Of a stretch of 64,000 bases of DNA, positions 25,930-34,849 are shown in pieces. The notes below the pieces were generated by a model, which was given only the letters and a program-made list of their open reading frames with translations, was not told the DNA's origin and searched no databases. How positions within the stretch are numbered: the first letter of the stretch is position 1; each line of letters starts with the position of its first letter. The position numbers were made by a program, and so were the translations under genes. The stretch comes from Paenibacillus monticola (GTDB lineage Bacteria > Bacillota > Bacilli > Paenibacillales > Paenibacillaceae), in contig NZ_WJXB01000005.1 of NCBI RefSeq assembly GCF_009664975.1, positions 1-64,000 of the forward strand. The letters are read 5' to 3'.

Positions 25930-26988
25930 TTACTTTGAAGCTGTGACCGTAATCAAGCCAGGATGGTCCTTCGTTACTTCTCCAATCCATGCAGCTTCTA
26001 CACCAGCATCCGTAAGTTCCTGTAATAATTTCTCCATTTGTTCTGGAGCTACAGAAATCAACAGACCGCCTGAAGTTACCGCATCACAGAGAATGTACCG
26101 GTTAATCTGGTCCATGTCTTCCGGATACACAATGGAGCCTTCGAGATGGGTAAAGTTGTTCTTAGTCCCTCCGGGGACGAAACCCTTCTCAGCAAGTTCT
26201 CTTACTCTTGGCAGCATAGGCACTGTATCATGGTGAATAATCAGACCTACGCCGCTTCCTTTTGCCATTTCTGAGGCATGACCGAGTAATCCGAATCCGG
26301 TAACGTCCGTGCAGGCATGTACCTCATAGGGTGTCATAATCTCGGCAGCTGTTTTGTTGAGCATTGACATTACAGCCGTAAGGCGTGTTGTCTCTTCTGG
26401 AGACAACTGATCCTTTTTGATTGATGTAGTTAGGATACCTACACCAATAGGTTTCGTTAAGATAAGCATGTCACCCGGTCGTGCGGCCGCATTTGTTCTT
26501 ACTTTGTCCGGATGAACAAGCCCTGTTACAGCTAATCCGAATTTAGGCTCCTGATCGTCAATGGAATGACCCCCTACAAGGGTCGCTCCGGCTTCTGCAA
26601 CTTTATCGGCTGCTCCGCGCAGAATATCTGCAAGGATGCTTTTGTCCAGAACTGAAATAGGAAAGGCAACGATATTAAGCACCGTAAGAGGTTTCCCACC
26701 CATAGCATAAATATCGCTTAAAGCATTCGCGGCGGCAATTTGCCCAAAGGAATACGGATCATCCACTATGGGTGTGAAAAAATCAACGGTTTGCACTAAC
26801 GCTAACTCGTCAGTTAAGCGATATACTCCCGCATCATCGCTCGTATCAAGTCCAACTAACAGATTAGGGTTGGGAACGGTAGGTGGCAGGCTCCGAAGAA
26901 CTTGCATCAGATCAGCAGGCCCGATTTTGCAACCGCAGCCTCCTTTTGAAGAAAATGAAGTAAGTTTTATAGTTTCAGCTTGAGACAT
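25930..26988 (-). CDS. selD: Selenide, water dikinase (selenophosphate synthetase)
   Basis: 352 residues, an AIR-synthase-like kinase making selenophosphate from selenide and ATP. The N-terminal Gly-rich loop GGCGCK has Cys18 and Lys21 at the catalytic positions (Cys17 and Lys20 in E. coli). The active residue is Cys, not Sec: there is no in-frame UGA. PGDMLILTKPIG, TDVTGFGLLGH and SGGLLI motifs follow. With MnmH it supports selenouridine in tRNA. Selenoprotein genes selA/selB were not seen in this window. Confidence 0.95.
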   Translation of the reverse strand: MSQAETIKLTSFSSKGGCGCKIGPADLMQVLRSLPPTVPNPNLLVGLDTSDDAGVYRLTDELALVQTVDFFTPIVDDPYSFGQIAAANALSDIYAMGGKPLTVLNIVAFPISVLDKSILADILRGAADKVAEAGATLVGGHSIDDQEPKFGLAVTGLVHPDKVRTNAAARPGDMLILTKPIGVGILTTSIKKDQLSPEETTRLTAVMSMLNKTAAEIMTPYEVHACTDVTGFGLLGHASEMAKGSGVGLIIHHDTVPMLPRVRELAEKGFVPGGTKNNFTHLEGSIVYPEDMDQINRYILCDAVTSGGLLISVAPEQMEKLLQELTDAGVEAAWIGEVTKDHPGLITVTASK

Positions 26989-27136
26989 GTTGACTCAGCT
27001 CCTTTAGTATTCAATGATTTAACATATTAATACTACACGAGACCGCTGCCAAAGTACAAAATATTAAGTCACTTCGTTTAATCTGCTATGTTATAATTGT
27101 AAACTTGAAGTTTAGAAAATATGGGGGTAAATAATA

Positions 27137-28216
27137 ATGTCACCAATTTCAGATGGTTCCTCGCTTGGCTATAAGCGTCCTGCTAGTTATAAAGCTATAC
27201 TATTGACGGTAATCTTCATACTCGTTGCGGTTGCCGGTCTATCCTATGTCAAATGGTGGCCTTACTATCACAAAGCAATAAAGGCCGCAGCCGAGCATAC
27301 GATCGGCTCATCTATTTTGACCGGCGACTCTTCAGTTGCCCCAGACCCTTCTCTGCAGGTTGCCTGGGACTATGCTGTTGGTTATTTTAAATCGGTGTGG
27401 AAAGCTGCAGTTCTTGGTATTTTACTCGGCTCTTTGGTACAGGTGCTAATTCCTTCGGGGTGGCTGCTGCGAGTTCTGGGTAAGACGGATTTTAAAAGCA
27501 CTGCGTATGGCGGTCTCGCCTCTATTCCAGGCATGATGTGTACCTGCTGTGCTGCTCCAATTGTCGTAGGTATGCGCAAGAAAAATGTTTCAGTAGGCGC
27601 CAGCCTGGCCTTCTGGCTTGGTAATCCGGTGCTTAATCCAGCTACACTTATCTTTATGACGTTTGTGCTATCATGGAAATTCACATTATTGCGGTTAGTG
27701 TTTGGCCTGATACTTACCTTTGCTGTTAGTTATTTCGCTAATCGATTCGCTGGAAATTCCTCAGTCCCTCAACCTGTTGATGAACTGATTAACGATAACA
27801 TCGAACCGGAAGGATCGCTTCTTAGTCGTTGGTTAAAGGGGGCAGGTTCGATGCTGCTGACGGTTGTTCCCGCCTATATTATAAGTGTCCTTTTGCTTGG
27901 GGCAACACGTGCCTGGATGTTTCCAGTTCTCGGAGAAGGCGCTGCCAATGGCATTCTCGCTGTTGTTATTTTTTCGATTGCTGGCACACTGTTCGTCATT
28001 CCGACCGCTGCCGAAATCCCGATTATTGGAACATTTCTTTCCTTTGGTTTTGGCACGGGTGTTGCAGGAGCACTGCTTGTAACTCTTCCATCCATCAGCC
28101 TGCCCTCTTTGCTTATGGTTTACCGGTCCTTCCCGCGTCGGGTAGTCTGGTTCGTACTCGTGTCTGTTATTGCATTAGGTTTACTGAGTGGGGCAGTAGG
28201 CTCGTTAATCTTATAA
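27137..28216 (+). CDS. ArsP/YraQ-type permease (PF03773 family)
   Basis: 359 residues, about eight transmembrane helices. The diagnostic CTCCAAP (residues 135-141) is in a helix that also carries M and NPVLNPATL motifs, as in ArsP/DUF318 permeases. ArsP exports trivalent organoarsenicals; many homologues have no known substrate. Its position divergent from selD/mnmH raises the possibility that this one moves a selenium or related thiol-reactive compound, but that is inference only. RBS GGGG is 8 bases upstream of the ATG. Confidence 0.75.
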   Translation: MSPISDGSSLGYKRPASYKAILLTVIFILVAVAGLSYVKWWPYYHKAIKAAAEHTIGSSILTGDSSVAPDPSLQVAWDYAVGYFKSVWKAAVLGILLGSLVQVLIPSGWLLRVLGKTDFKSTAYGGLASIPGMMCTCCAAPIVVGMRKKNVSVGASLAFWLGNPVLNPATLIFMTFVLSWKFTLLRLVFGLILTFAVSYFANRFAGNSSVPQPVDELINDNIEPEGSLLSRWLKGAGSMLLTVVPAYIISVLLLGATRAWMFPVLGEGAANGILAVVIFSIAGTLFVIPTAAEIPIIGTFLSFGFGTGVAGALLVTLPSISLPSLLMVYRSFPRRVVWFVLVSVIALGLLSGAVGSLIL

Positions 28217-28231
28217 TCCGTAATGGACCTC

Positions 28232-28282
28232 AAACACAAAGAGCAAGTCACCCGTTTACCAGGTGACTTGCTCTTTGTGTTT
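28232..28282. terminator. Strong bidirectional terminator between permease and helicase genes
   Basis: A perfect 21-bp stem (28232-28252 with 28262-28282) and a 9-base loop separates the convergent permease (ending 28216) and helicase (ending 28296). The arms include AAACACAAAGAGC and GCTCTTTGTGTTT. Confidence 0.9.
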
Positions 28283-28295
28283 CACTCTAATTAGA

Positions 28296-30485
28296 CTACC
28301 GCCATTGTTTCAGCACATTAATTAATCCTGGAACATCAAGCCCGTCCAGTGAAAATGCTTTGCGCAGAAGTTCGTGTGGAATGAACTCATCATACTTTCC
28401 GAGATAAGGTGCTTCATCCGGTGACAATAGAGATAGGGGATCTGTTGCGGCAGCACTCTCGGCCAGGATCTCCGCTTCCAGTGTTTCGGCATCCGTTTTC
28501 CCGGCGACAACCATATAATACGGCTCCATTGGGACAATCGAACGGAGCCCAAGCGGACCTTTCAGATTGTTCTTAAGCAAACGTTCCAAGGTGCGGAACT
28601 GGCGGCTACCCGCCCAAGGCAGGACGAACATGGAATCACCGCCTGCTGGCAGAACGGATCGCGTGAGCAAGCCACTCTCTTTGGCTAAGCGGCGGGCCCG
28701 TTCCAGCCGTGCTGCTGCACTTGGGGCCAAATAAGAGTACAAGGTTGTCTCTCCCAGAACTTCACGGATCTTCGTCATAATGCGGGTATGCACATCTCCT
28801 CCCGCTCCAAGCCACAAGGTATCCACTTTACCACGTGAACTCTTGACATACACCGCCTTATGACGAGTGTCTACCTCCTCAACCTTCCACAGTTTGCCAG
28901 CCAAAGTGAAACAATAACCTGGAGGTGGAACCGTGGTAATGGAGCCAATCTCCTCAGTTCCGTTATAGACGACATGCTCCTCATCGTCCTTAAACACAGC
29001 GTAGAAGCGGAAATTGTTGACGATCTTTTCTCCAGCAAGCCCAATGAGCAAGTTTCCTTCATCCATCCTCTCAATCTGTCCCATGCCCAGCATGTAGGTC
29101 ATGAAGGTCTCATAGTCTTCAGGATCGATTCCTTGGAAAGATGGCAGGCTCAACACTGCCTCTCTTAAATCGTCAGGTTCGGCTTCGCCCATGCTCTTCA
29201 ATATGCTCATCGTCTGGTGATATAGTAACCCGACAGGCAATTGTCGTACGAGCAGCGGCTCGACCCATTTCTCCTTTACATACAGCTCAATGACCGCAAT
29301 CGCTCGCAGCAAGCTCCATGGCATGCGAGCGGGCAGCTGTGCTTCCTCATCCTCTTCCTCTGGTGTCACGAAGATCATCTCAGATGCTGCACCATCGCGC
29401 CTGCCGGAGCGTCCCAGCCGCTGCACAAAGCTGGCGCAGCTGTAAGGTGCACCAATCTGCAGCACCCGCTCCAGATCGCCAAGATCGATACCTAGTTCCA
29501 AGGTCAACGTTGCTGCGGCGACCGCTGGGCCTATGCCTTGTCGCAGTGCAGCTTCCGTCTCTTCACGCAGCATTGCGGAAATGCTGCCATGGTGAACGTG
29601 AAATACATCTCGTTCCCCTCGTTTTGCGGCTATCCGCCGCATTTCCAGAATAGCACTCTCGGCATCCGAGCGGCTATTAGTGAAGATTAGAGCTTTCTTG
29701 AGATAGGTATGATCGTAAATAAAATCGAAATAAGCCCGCTGGGCCCGTTCTAAATGCTCAGCCTGTACCTCATCTCGCGCGTCTGGGAATGAGAAATGCT
29801 CCACACTTAGTCGTAGTTTACGACCTCCTTGCGGAGCGGATACTTCCACGCTTTCTCTCGTCCCTGCTCTCAGCCACTCCGTCACTGAAGCGTAATCACT
29901 TAGCGTGGCGGAGAGCCCGATTCTACGCGGAGTACACCCAGCCATCCGTGAGATTCTCGCCAGTTGGCTAAGAACCTGTATCCCGCGATCCGCTCCCATG
30001 AACGCATGCACTTCATCGACTACGATGAATCTTAAATCATGGAATAAGGCCGGAATGGCATTCGGACGGTTCATCAGCAAGCCTTCCAGCGATTCTGGCG
30101 TGATCTGTAAGACTCCGGAGGGATTCTGCATTAGCTTCGTCTTGTCTGCCTGTGGCACATCCCCATGCCAATGCCAGACTGGAATGTTACCTTCACGCAA
30201 TAAATCATTCAGCCGCGTAAATTGATCATTGATCAACGCTTTGAGTGGAGCAATATAGAGTATCCCGACAGAGGTGGATGGCCGTTCATACAGCTCTGTA
30301 AGCGCCGGAAAAAAAGCCGCTTCTGTCTTCCCCGAGGCCGTGCCAGAGGCAATCAGCAGATGATGCGTCGTGTCGAATAACACACGGCAGGCATCAACCT
30401 GCGCCTCACGCAATGTCTCCCAACGGTTCTTATATATAAATTCCTTAATGAAAGGAGCCAGCCGATAAAACGGATTATCGCTCAT
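28296..30485 (-). CDS. Lhr-like superfamily 2 helicase (BrxHI-like)
   Basis: 729 residues. Helicase core: Walker A ASGTASGKT (46-54), motif Ia APLKALINDQ, Walker B VVDEVH (155-160), motif III SAT (192-194), motif IV ALIFTNSRSDA (265-275) and motif VI QRLGRSGRR (355-363), followed by Lhr-type winged helix and a C-terminal domain. It lacks the extra length of E. coli Lhr and is closer in size to Lhr-core/BrxHI proteins. Its start overlaps the stop of the BrxD-like ATPase gene by 4 bases (30482-30485), so the two are coupled. Likely acts on DNA; partner and substrate unproven. Confidence 0.85.
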   Translation of the reverse strand: MSDNPFYRLAPFIKEFIYKNRWETLREAQVDACRVLFDTTHHLLIASGTASGKTEAAFFPALTELYERPSTSVGILYIAPLKALINDQFTRLNDLLREGNIPVWHWHGDVPQADKTKLMQNPSGVLQITPESLEGLLMNRPNAIPALFHDLRFIVVDEVHAFMGADRGIQVLSQLARISRMAGCTPRRIGLSATLSDYASVTEWLRAGTRESVEVSAPQGGRKLRLSVEHFSFPDARDEVQAEHLERAQRAYFDFIYDHTYLKKALIFTNSRSDAESAILEMRRIAAKRGERDVFHVHHGSISAMLREETEAALRQGIGPAVAAATLTLELGIDLGDLERVLQIGAPYSCASFVQRLGRSGRRDGAASEMIFVTPEEEDEEAQLPARMPWSLLRAIAVIELYVKEKWVEPLLVRQLPVGLLYHQTMSILKSMGEAEPDDLREAVLSLPSFQGIDPEDYETFMTYMLGMGQIERMDEGNLLIGLAGEKIVNNFRFYAVFKDDEEHVVYNGTEEIGSITTVPPPGYCFTLAGKLWKVEEVDTRHKAVYVKSSRGKVDTLWLGAGGDVHTRIMTKIREVLGETTLYSYLAPSAAARLERARRLAKESGLLTRSVLPAGGDSMFVLPWAGSRQFRTLERLLKNNLKGPLGLRSIVPMEPYYMVVAGKTDAETLEAEILAESAAATDPLSLLSPDEAPYLGKYDEFIPHELLRKAFSLDGLDVPGLINVLKQWR

Positions 30486-31801
30486 AATTCAAACTCCGCC
30501 AGAAACCCGTCTAGCTCACTTTGTTCAGCCTCGGCGGGACTTGAGGTTCGTTCGCCAACGAGCTTCTCAAAGGAGATCTCCGGATGTTGGCGCAAGGTAT
30601 GCAGCAGATCCATGAAATCGCGGACGATCTCGCGCGGAGTGAGCAGCTCGTCCGCACCCAATCTCCCTACGGCTTCCTCCATAAAATGCACCAGCTGATC
30701 TTGATTCAGCAACGCTTCATATCCATAATGCAGGGCATGAATATCTCTTAGCTTAGTGAGCAGCACAAGAATTTCTTCATGAGAAAGCATGTCCAGCGCA
30801 ATGATCGGTCCGGTGAAATTATTCATGCTCGTTCCGCCGTAACGGCCCGCCACTAGCCTGGATCGCAGTGCCTCATAGCTGAACAACCCGCGCCGTGAAT
30901 CCTCAACAAATTGTGGGGTTCCCCCCAGAAAGATGCCCAGACTCTCGGCTTTGCCTTGCATCGTATCATTAAACATGGTGAGCAGCTTCTCATAGTTGCT
31001 CTGACGGGAAATACTATTGGTGATTTTGTATAGATTAACACCCTCATCAATAAACAACAGTAATCCTTTATAGCCGATAGCAGCCGTGAATTCCGCCCAT
31101 AACTTCATATACTCATACCAATTATCGTCGTCGATAATAACACCTACACCCAGAGCCTTCCGCGCTTCGGTACGAGTGGCAAATTCACCGCGCAGCCAGC
31201 GTAGCGCATCCTGCTTCAGCTCGTCATCAGCCAGCTTGTGGGCGTTCCAGTATGAAGCCAGTACCTTGGCAAAATCAAAGCCATGCACTAGTCCCCGCAT
31301 TTCGGAAGTTACCGCATATATCCGCTTCTCTACCTCTTCACCGAGCAGCGGTGCATCAGGACTATACCCCTGTTCTTGCATGACAGCTTGCTGCAGTGAG
31401 AAAATCCATTTCTGCAGGATGATCTCCAGCGCCCCGCCGTCTGGACGTGTACGGGTGGATAAATGGCTCATTAACTCCCGATATGTAGCTAAACCTTGCC
31501 CCTTTGTCCCCACCAGCCGCCGTTCTGGTGAAAGATCGGCATCCGCGACTACAAAGTCCCGGTCCATGGCGTGGTTACGAATAATCTGCAAAAGAAAGCT
31601 TTTGCCACTGCCGAATTTTCCGGTAATCAGCTTAAAGGCGGCTCCGCCTTCGGCGATATTGTCCATATCTCTTAAGATGGCTTCCACCTCAGGACGGCGT
31701 CCTACAGCTATATGCTCCAGTCCAATTCGCGGGACTACACCTGCGGTCAGCGAGTTAACGATTGCTGTCGTCATTCGTTTTGGTATTTTCAATTCATTCA
31801 T
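30482..31801 (-). CDS. BrxD-like ATP-binding protein (DUF2791 type)
   Basis: 439 residues, AAA+-type ATPase. Walker A GKFGSGKS is at 61-68 and Walker B LLLFIDE at 247-253; GIFLGGTPQFVEDSRRG (about 289-305) is the sensor-1-like strand typical of the DUF2791/BrxD group. BrxD accompanies the Lhr-like helicase BrxHI in type 2 BREX. Here the two are adjacent but no PglZ, BrxC, BrxL or methyltransferase is nearby. It begins 9 bases after the TerB_N/TerB_C gene, so all three are cotranscribed. The function of this standalone module is unclear. Confidence 0.82.
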   Translation of the reverse strand: MNELKIPKRMTTAIVNSLTAGVVPRIGLEHIAVGRRPEVEAILRDMDNIAEGGAAFKLITGKFGSGKSFLLQIIRNHAMDRDFVVADADLSPERRLVGTKGQGLATYRELMSHLSTRTRPDGGALEIILQKWIFSLQQAVMQEQGYSPDAPLLGEEVEKRIYAVTSEMRGLVHGFDFAKVLASYWNAHKLADDELKQDALRWLRGEFATRTEARKALGVGVIIDDDNWYEYMKLWAEFTAAIGYKGLLLFIDEGVNLYKITNSISRQSNYEKLLTMFNDTMQGKAESLGIFLGGTPQFVEDSRRGLFSYEALRSRLVAGRYGGTSMNNFTGPIIALDMLSHEEILVLLTKLRDIHALHYGYEALLNQDQLVHFMEEAVGRLGADELLTPREIVRDFMDLLHTLRQHPEISFEKLVGERTSSPAEAEQSELDGFLAEFEL

Positions 31802-31810
31802 CGTAGTGGG

Positions 31811-33391
31811 TCACCTCTTAATATATAAAAGCATAGGCACAAATTCCTCGGAAATCTCTTCCCCATCGATTAGCAGGTCACCGAGATTGTCCATTGCAAG
31901 TTCATTAATCTCGTCGATCAGCAGCTCCGGCATAGTTCCGCTCTCAGCAGCCAGCTGCTGCAGCGTAATCAAGCCATTGTCACCCATCAGGGTTAGCAAG
32001 GCTTCCCGCTGCAGCGGACTGAGCGCAATCGTAAATTGCTCCCATTCTGTAATAGCGTCTGTTTGCTTACTGGCAGCTACATCTTCGACAACTGACTCGG
32101 ACAAGAGTTCTTCATCATGCCGGTCCTCTACGAGGTCTGTTACAGGAACATCAGTCGCATCAGAGCTTTCATTGGACTCATCAGGATCAGTAACGACATC
32201 CGTATCATTAACCGTAAGCAATGTGCGGACAATCTCCGAGTCGGTCTGAAGACGCTCCAGCTTCCCTTGATCGATAACAACAACCGGACCTGCCTCCTCC
32301 TGCTCGCGCTTATGGAACTCCCTCTGTAAAAAGCGGGTCACAAGGTCGGCCATATCATCGTCTACGTTAACGCCCTTAAGTCTTCCTCTATATCCCAGCA
32401 ATTCCCGCAGCTTATTCTCAGTTAGGCGGAACAGGCGTGTAATCAGGCTGCGCAGCGGTGCGGATTTACTGATGCGTACAACGGGTACAAGCACAGAATA
32501 CCCATACAGCGAAATGTCATATACTGCACTACGGAATAAAAAACGTTCACGCAGCACTGGAGGAGCAGGCGGAAACATTTGGATCAGATTCGATCCATGT
32601 TTCCGAGTAACGTAAGCGTCGATCAAGGCGATAACCTGAGGAATATATAACTCAGCTGCTTCTTTACCCTCACCCATATAGAATTTGGACTTGCTGATAT
32701 CATAATCCGACATGGCTGTTAAAACTGCAAAAGACAGTTGCTCTGGTGCAGAAGACAAACAACGCATCAATTCAAGCTCAGCAAGATCTCCAGCAAGTCC
32801 GCGAGAACGAGCAACGATTACCGAGAGTGGGACATCGAGCTTATGAACAAGGGAGAAATCAGCGATCCAGCCGCCGAGATATTGATCCAGCCTCTTATAC
32901 TTATCCCGATAAGCCTCCCATATTTGGCAGAGCTTCCTATAGCCATCAGCAGGTTCTTCCCAGCCTACTCCATTTATGAGCTCATATACATGCAGAAAAA
33001 TATAGGAAAGATCTGTCTTATGAAATCTGCCTTGCCTCACTTCAGTACGCCAATAGAAATACCAGTTGCTCTGCGCACCTGTCATATGACCATAAGTAGG
33101 CCAATAGCTTTTAAAAGGAACAAAGAGGGCCGCCACAGTTTCGCTTCGCTGTACCAGTTCCTTGGCCCGCAGCACGAACTGACCTTCCGTTGTAGTTACC
33201 GGTTCCGGCGTGGTTTCTATATCCCACAATTTCAGCTGTACGGTATCCTCAGAAGTTGACTTTATTCTAATAGTAGAAGTCTGCTGTGGCGGAGCTTCTT
33301 CAGCGGAATCTCGCGGAGGGATGGCCACATTCTGTTCCAGGCTTTCCCAGACCAATTCAGTGAAATGTGGTTGCTTCCCGTCATTACTCAT
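31811..33391 (-). CDS. TerB_N/TerB_C-domain protein
   Basis: 526 residues. TerB_N spans about 80-300: YWPTYGHMTGAQSNWYFYWR and HKTDLSYIFLHVYELINGVG are typical of this domain. A charged linker (about 300-440) follows, then TerB_C with LSPLQREALLTLMG and ending ELLIDEINELAMDNLGDLLI (about 450-520). TerB_N/TerB_C domains were defined in comparative work on tellurite-resistance-linked proteins and recur next to helicases and ATPases, suggesting a nucleic-acid-linked or stress function. First gene of the three-gene operon, preceded by a terminator hairpin (33424-33461), so a promoter should lie in the short gap to 33391. Confidence 0.75.
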   Translation of the reverse strand: MSNDGKQPHFTELVWESLEQNVAIPPRDSAEEAPPQQTSTIRIKSTSEDTVQLKLWDIETTPEPVTTTEGQFVLRAKELVQRSETVAALFVPFKSYWPTYGHMTGAQSNWYFYWRTEVRQGRFHKTDLSYIFLHVYELINGVGWEEPADGYRKLCQIWEAYRDKYKRLDQYLGGWIADFSLVHKLDVPLSVIVARSRGLAGDLAELELMRCLSSAPEQLSFAVLTAMSDYDISKSKFYMGEGKEAAELYIPQVIALIDAYVTRKHGSNLIQMFPPAPPVLRERFLFRSAVYDISLYGYSVLVPVVRISKSAPLRSLITRLFRLTENKLRELLGYRGRLKGVNVDDDMADLVTRFLQREFHKREQEEAGPVVVIDQGKLERLQTDSEIVRTLLTVNDTDVVTDPDESNESSDATDVPVTDLVEDRHDEELLSESVVEDVAASKQTDAITEWEQFTIALSPLQREALLTLMGDNGLITLQQLAAESGTMPELLIDEINELAMDNLGDLLIDGEEISEEFVPMLLYIKR

Positions 33392-33423
33392 GTTCCATCA
33401 CCCCATTCTGGAAAAGAAAAGTA

Positions 33424-33461
33424 AAAAACGGTCCTGTTCACAGTTGTGAAGGAACCGTTTT
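33424..33461 (-). terminator. Terminator upstream of the TerB operon
   Basis: On the minus strand ACGGT..CCTTCACAA pairs with GTGAAC..GG-CCGT and ends in T6. It lies about 95 bases beyond the MFS stop (33557), isolating the TerB operon. Confidence 0.75.
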
Positions 33462-33556
33462 GCACTTCTGTCGAATTCATCCGAAAAACTTCTCATATCT
33501 GTAATATTAGCATTGTTGGTAGAACAACTTCAAGTAAAGTTAACGAAGAATTTGCT

Positions 33557-34768
33557 CTATAGAAGTTCAGTTCCTTTGGTTTCTTTACCCAGGAATAACA
33601 CGGCCAACGCACCAATGATAATCGTCACGAAAAATATCATAAAGATAGAGCCGATGGCCATATCACGTCCTACGAGAACTCCAACCAATAGAGGAGCAAT
33701 AATGCCGCCAATCCGCCCAAAAGATGTCGCCAATCCTGCTCCCGTAGAGCGGATAGCAGTCGGATACAACTCCGGTGTATAGGCGTACATCCCGCCCCAA
33801 GCCCCAAGATTAAAGAAAGAAAGACAAATCCCCGCCGCCAGAAGCATTCCTTCCGTCGTAGCGTTTCCGAACCAGGCAGCACTTACTGCCGTAAATAATA
33901 GATAGACTACAAGTACAAACTTACGTCCGAATTTCTCTATCAAATAGGCGGCTGTAAAATATCCAGGCAATTGAGCCAAGGTCATGATCAGTACATACTC
34001 AAAGCTTCTGACCAGACTGAATCCCTTGAGAACCATCACCGTAGGAAGCCACAGAAACATTCCATAATAGGAAAAGACAACAGTAAACCACAGAATCCAG
34101 AGCATAATCGTCGAACGGCGATATTCTGAAGACCAGACAGCAATTACACGGTTGCGCAAAGAGACTGGCGCTTTCTTAATCTCGGCAAACCGGGGAGAAT
34201 CATCAATTGCGCGCCGTAAGTATAGAGCATATAAAGCTGGAACCGCACCAATCGCAAAAGCAATACGCCAGCCGTAATCAGGAATAATGAAGAAAGCGAT
34301 TAAGGCTGACACGATCCAGCCGACTGCCCAGAAGCTCTCCAACAGGACAACGGCCCGCCCTCTCTCAGCTGCAGGCATACTTTCGGAAACTAAGGTAGAA
34401 GCGACTGGCAGTTCACCGCCTAATCCAAAACCTGCCACAAACCGCAACACACACAGTATAGCGAAGCCAGCGGCGAAAGCAGATAATCCACTCGCCACAG
34501 AAAAAATCAACAGCGTCCACAGCAGCACAGGCTTCCGTCCGAAACGATCCGCCAGAATACCTGCTGCCGCAGCACCTGCGGCCATCCCTAAAGAGTTAAT
34601 ACTCGTCAATAGCCCGATCTGCTCCGGTCCGAGCTTCCATTCCTTCGCCAGAGCGGCAACTACAAAAGATATCATCCCGACGTCCATCGCGTCGAACATC
34701 CAACTCAAGCCTGCACTAAAGAGCAGCTTTCTTTGCTTGGGATTCCGCAGCAGCGTCATTTGATTCAC
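33557..34768 (-). CDS. MFS transporter of the NiaP/aromatic-acid porter type
   Basis: 403 residues with 12 transmembrane segments. The motif G-x4-D-x-x-G-R-R/K (GILADRFGRKP, about 70-80) and the Asp-rich first helix (MFDAMDVGMISFV) place it with sugar/organic-acid:H+ symporters, close to the niacin transporter NiaP or 4-hydroxybenzoate porters; VVLLESFWAVGWIVSALIA and GMYAYTPELYPTAIRSTGAG are also typical. Substrate is not determinable. Monocistronic on the minus strand. Confidence 0.75.
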   Translation of the reverse strand: MNQMTLLRNPKQRKLLFSAGLSWMFDAMDVGMISFVVAALAKEWKLGPEQIGLLTSINSLGMAAGAAAAGILADRFGRKPVLLWTLLIFSVASGLSAFAAGFAILCVLRFVAGFGLGGELPVASTLVSESMPAAERGRAVVLLESFWAVGWIVSALIAFFIIPDYGWRIAFAIGAVPALYALYLRRAIDDSPRFAEIKKAPVSLRNRVIAVWSSEYRRSTIMLWILWFTVVFSYYGMFLWLPTVMVLKGFSLVRSFEYVLIMTLAQLPGYFTAAYLIEKFGRKFVLVVYLLFTAVSAAWFGNATTEGMLLAAGICLSFFNLGAWGGMYAYTPELYPTAIRSTGAGLATSFGRIGGIIAPLLVGVLVGRDMAIGSIFMIFFVTIIIGALAVLFLGKETKGTELL

Positions 34769-34849
34769 TTTCAGGACCTCTCTTTCCCAACTCCGTCTGT
34801 TAAAGCTATCTACAGCTTGTTTCTCTTACACATTCTAAAATTGCTGCGC

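Noticed and set aside
25930..26988. Selenocysteine form of SelD
   Set aside because: The catalytic position is an ordinary Cys codon (GGCGCK motif), with no in-frame UGA.
31086..32249. 387-codon frame on the plus strand opposite the BrxD-like and TerB genes
   Set aside because: Serine-rich shadow of two clearly coded genes on the other strand, no RBS, no family likeness.
28296..33391. A complete BREX system
   Set aside because: Only BrxD-like and BrxHI-like genes are present; no PglZ, PglX, BrxC, PglW or BrxL in the surrounding 64 kb.
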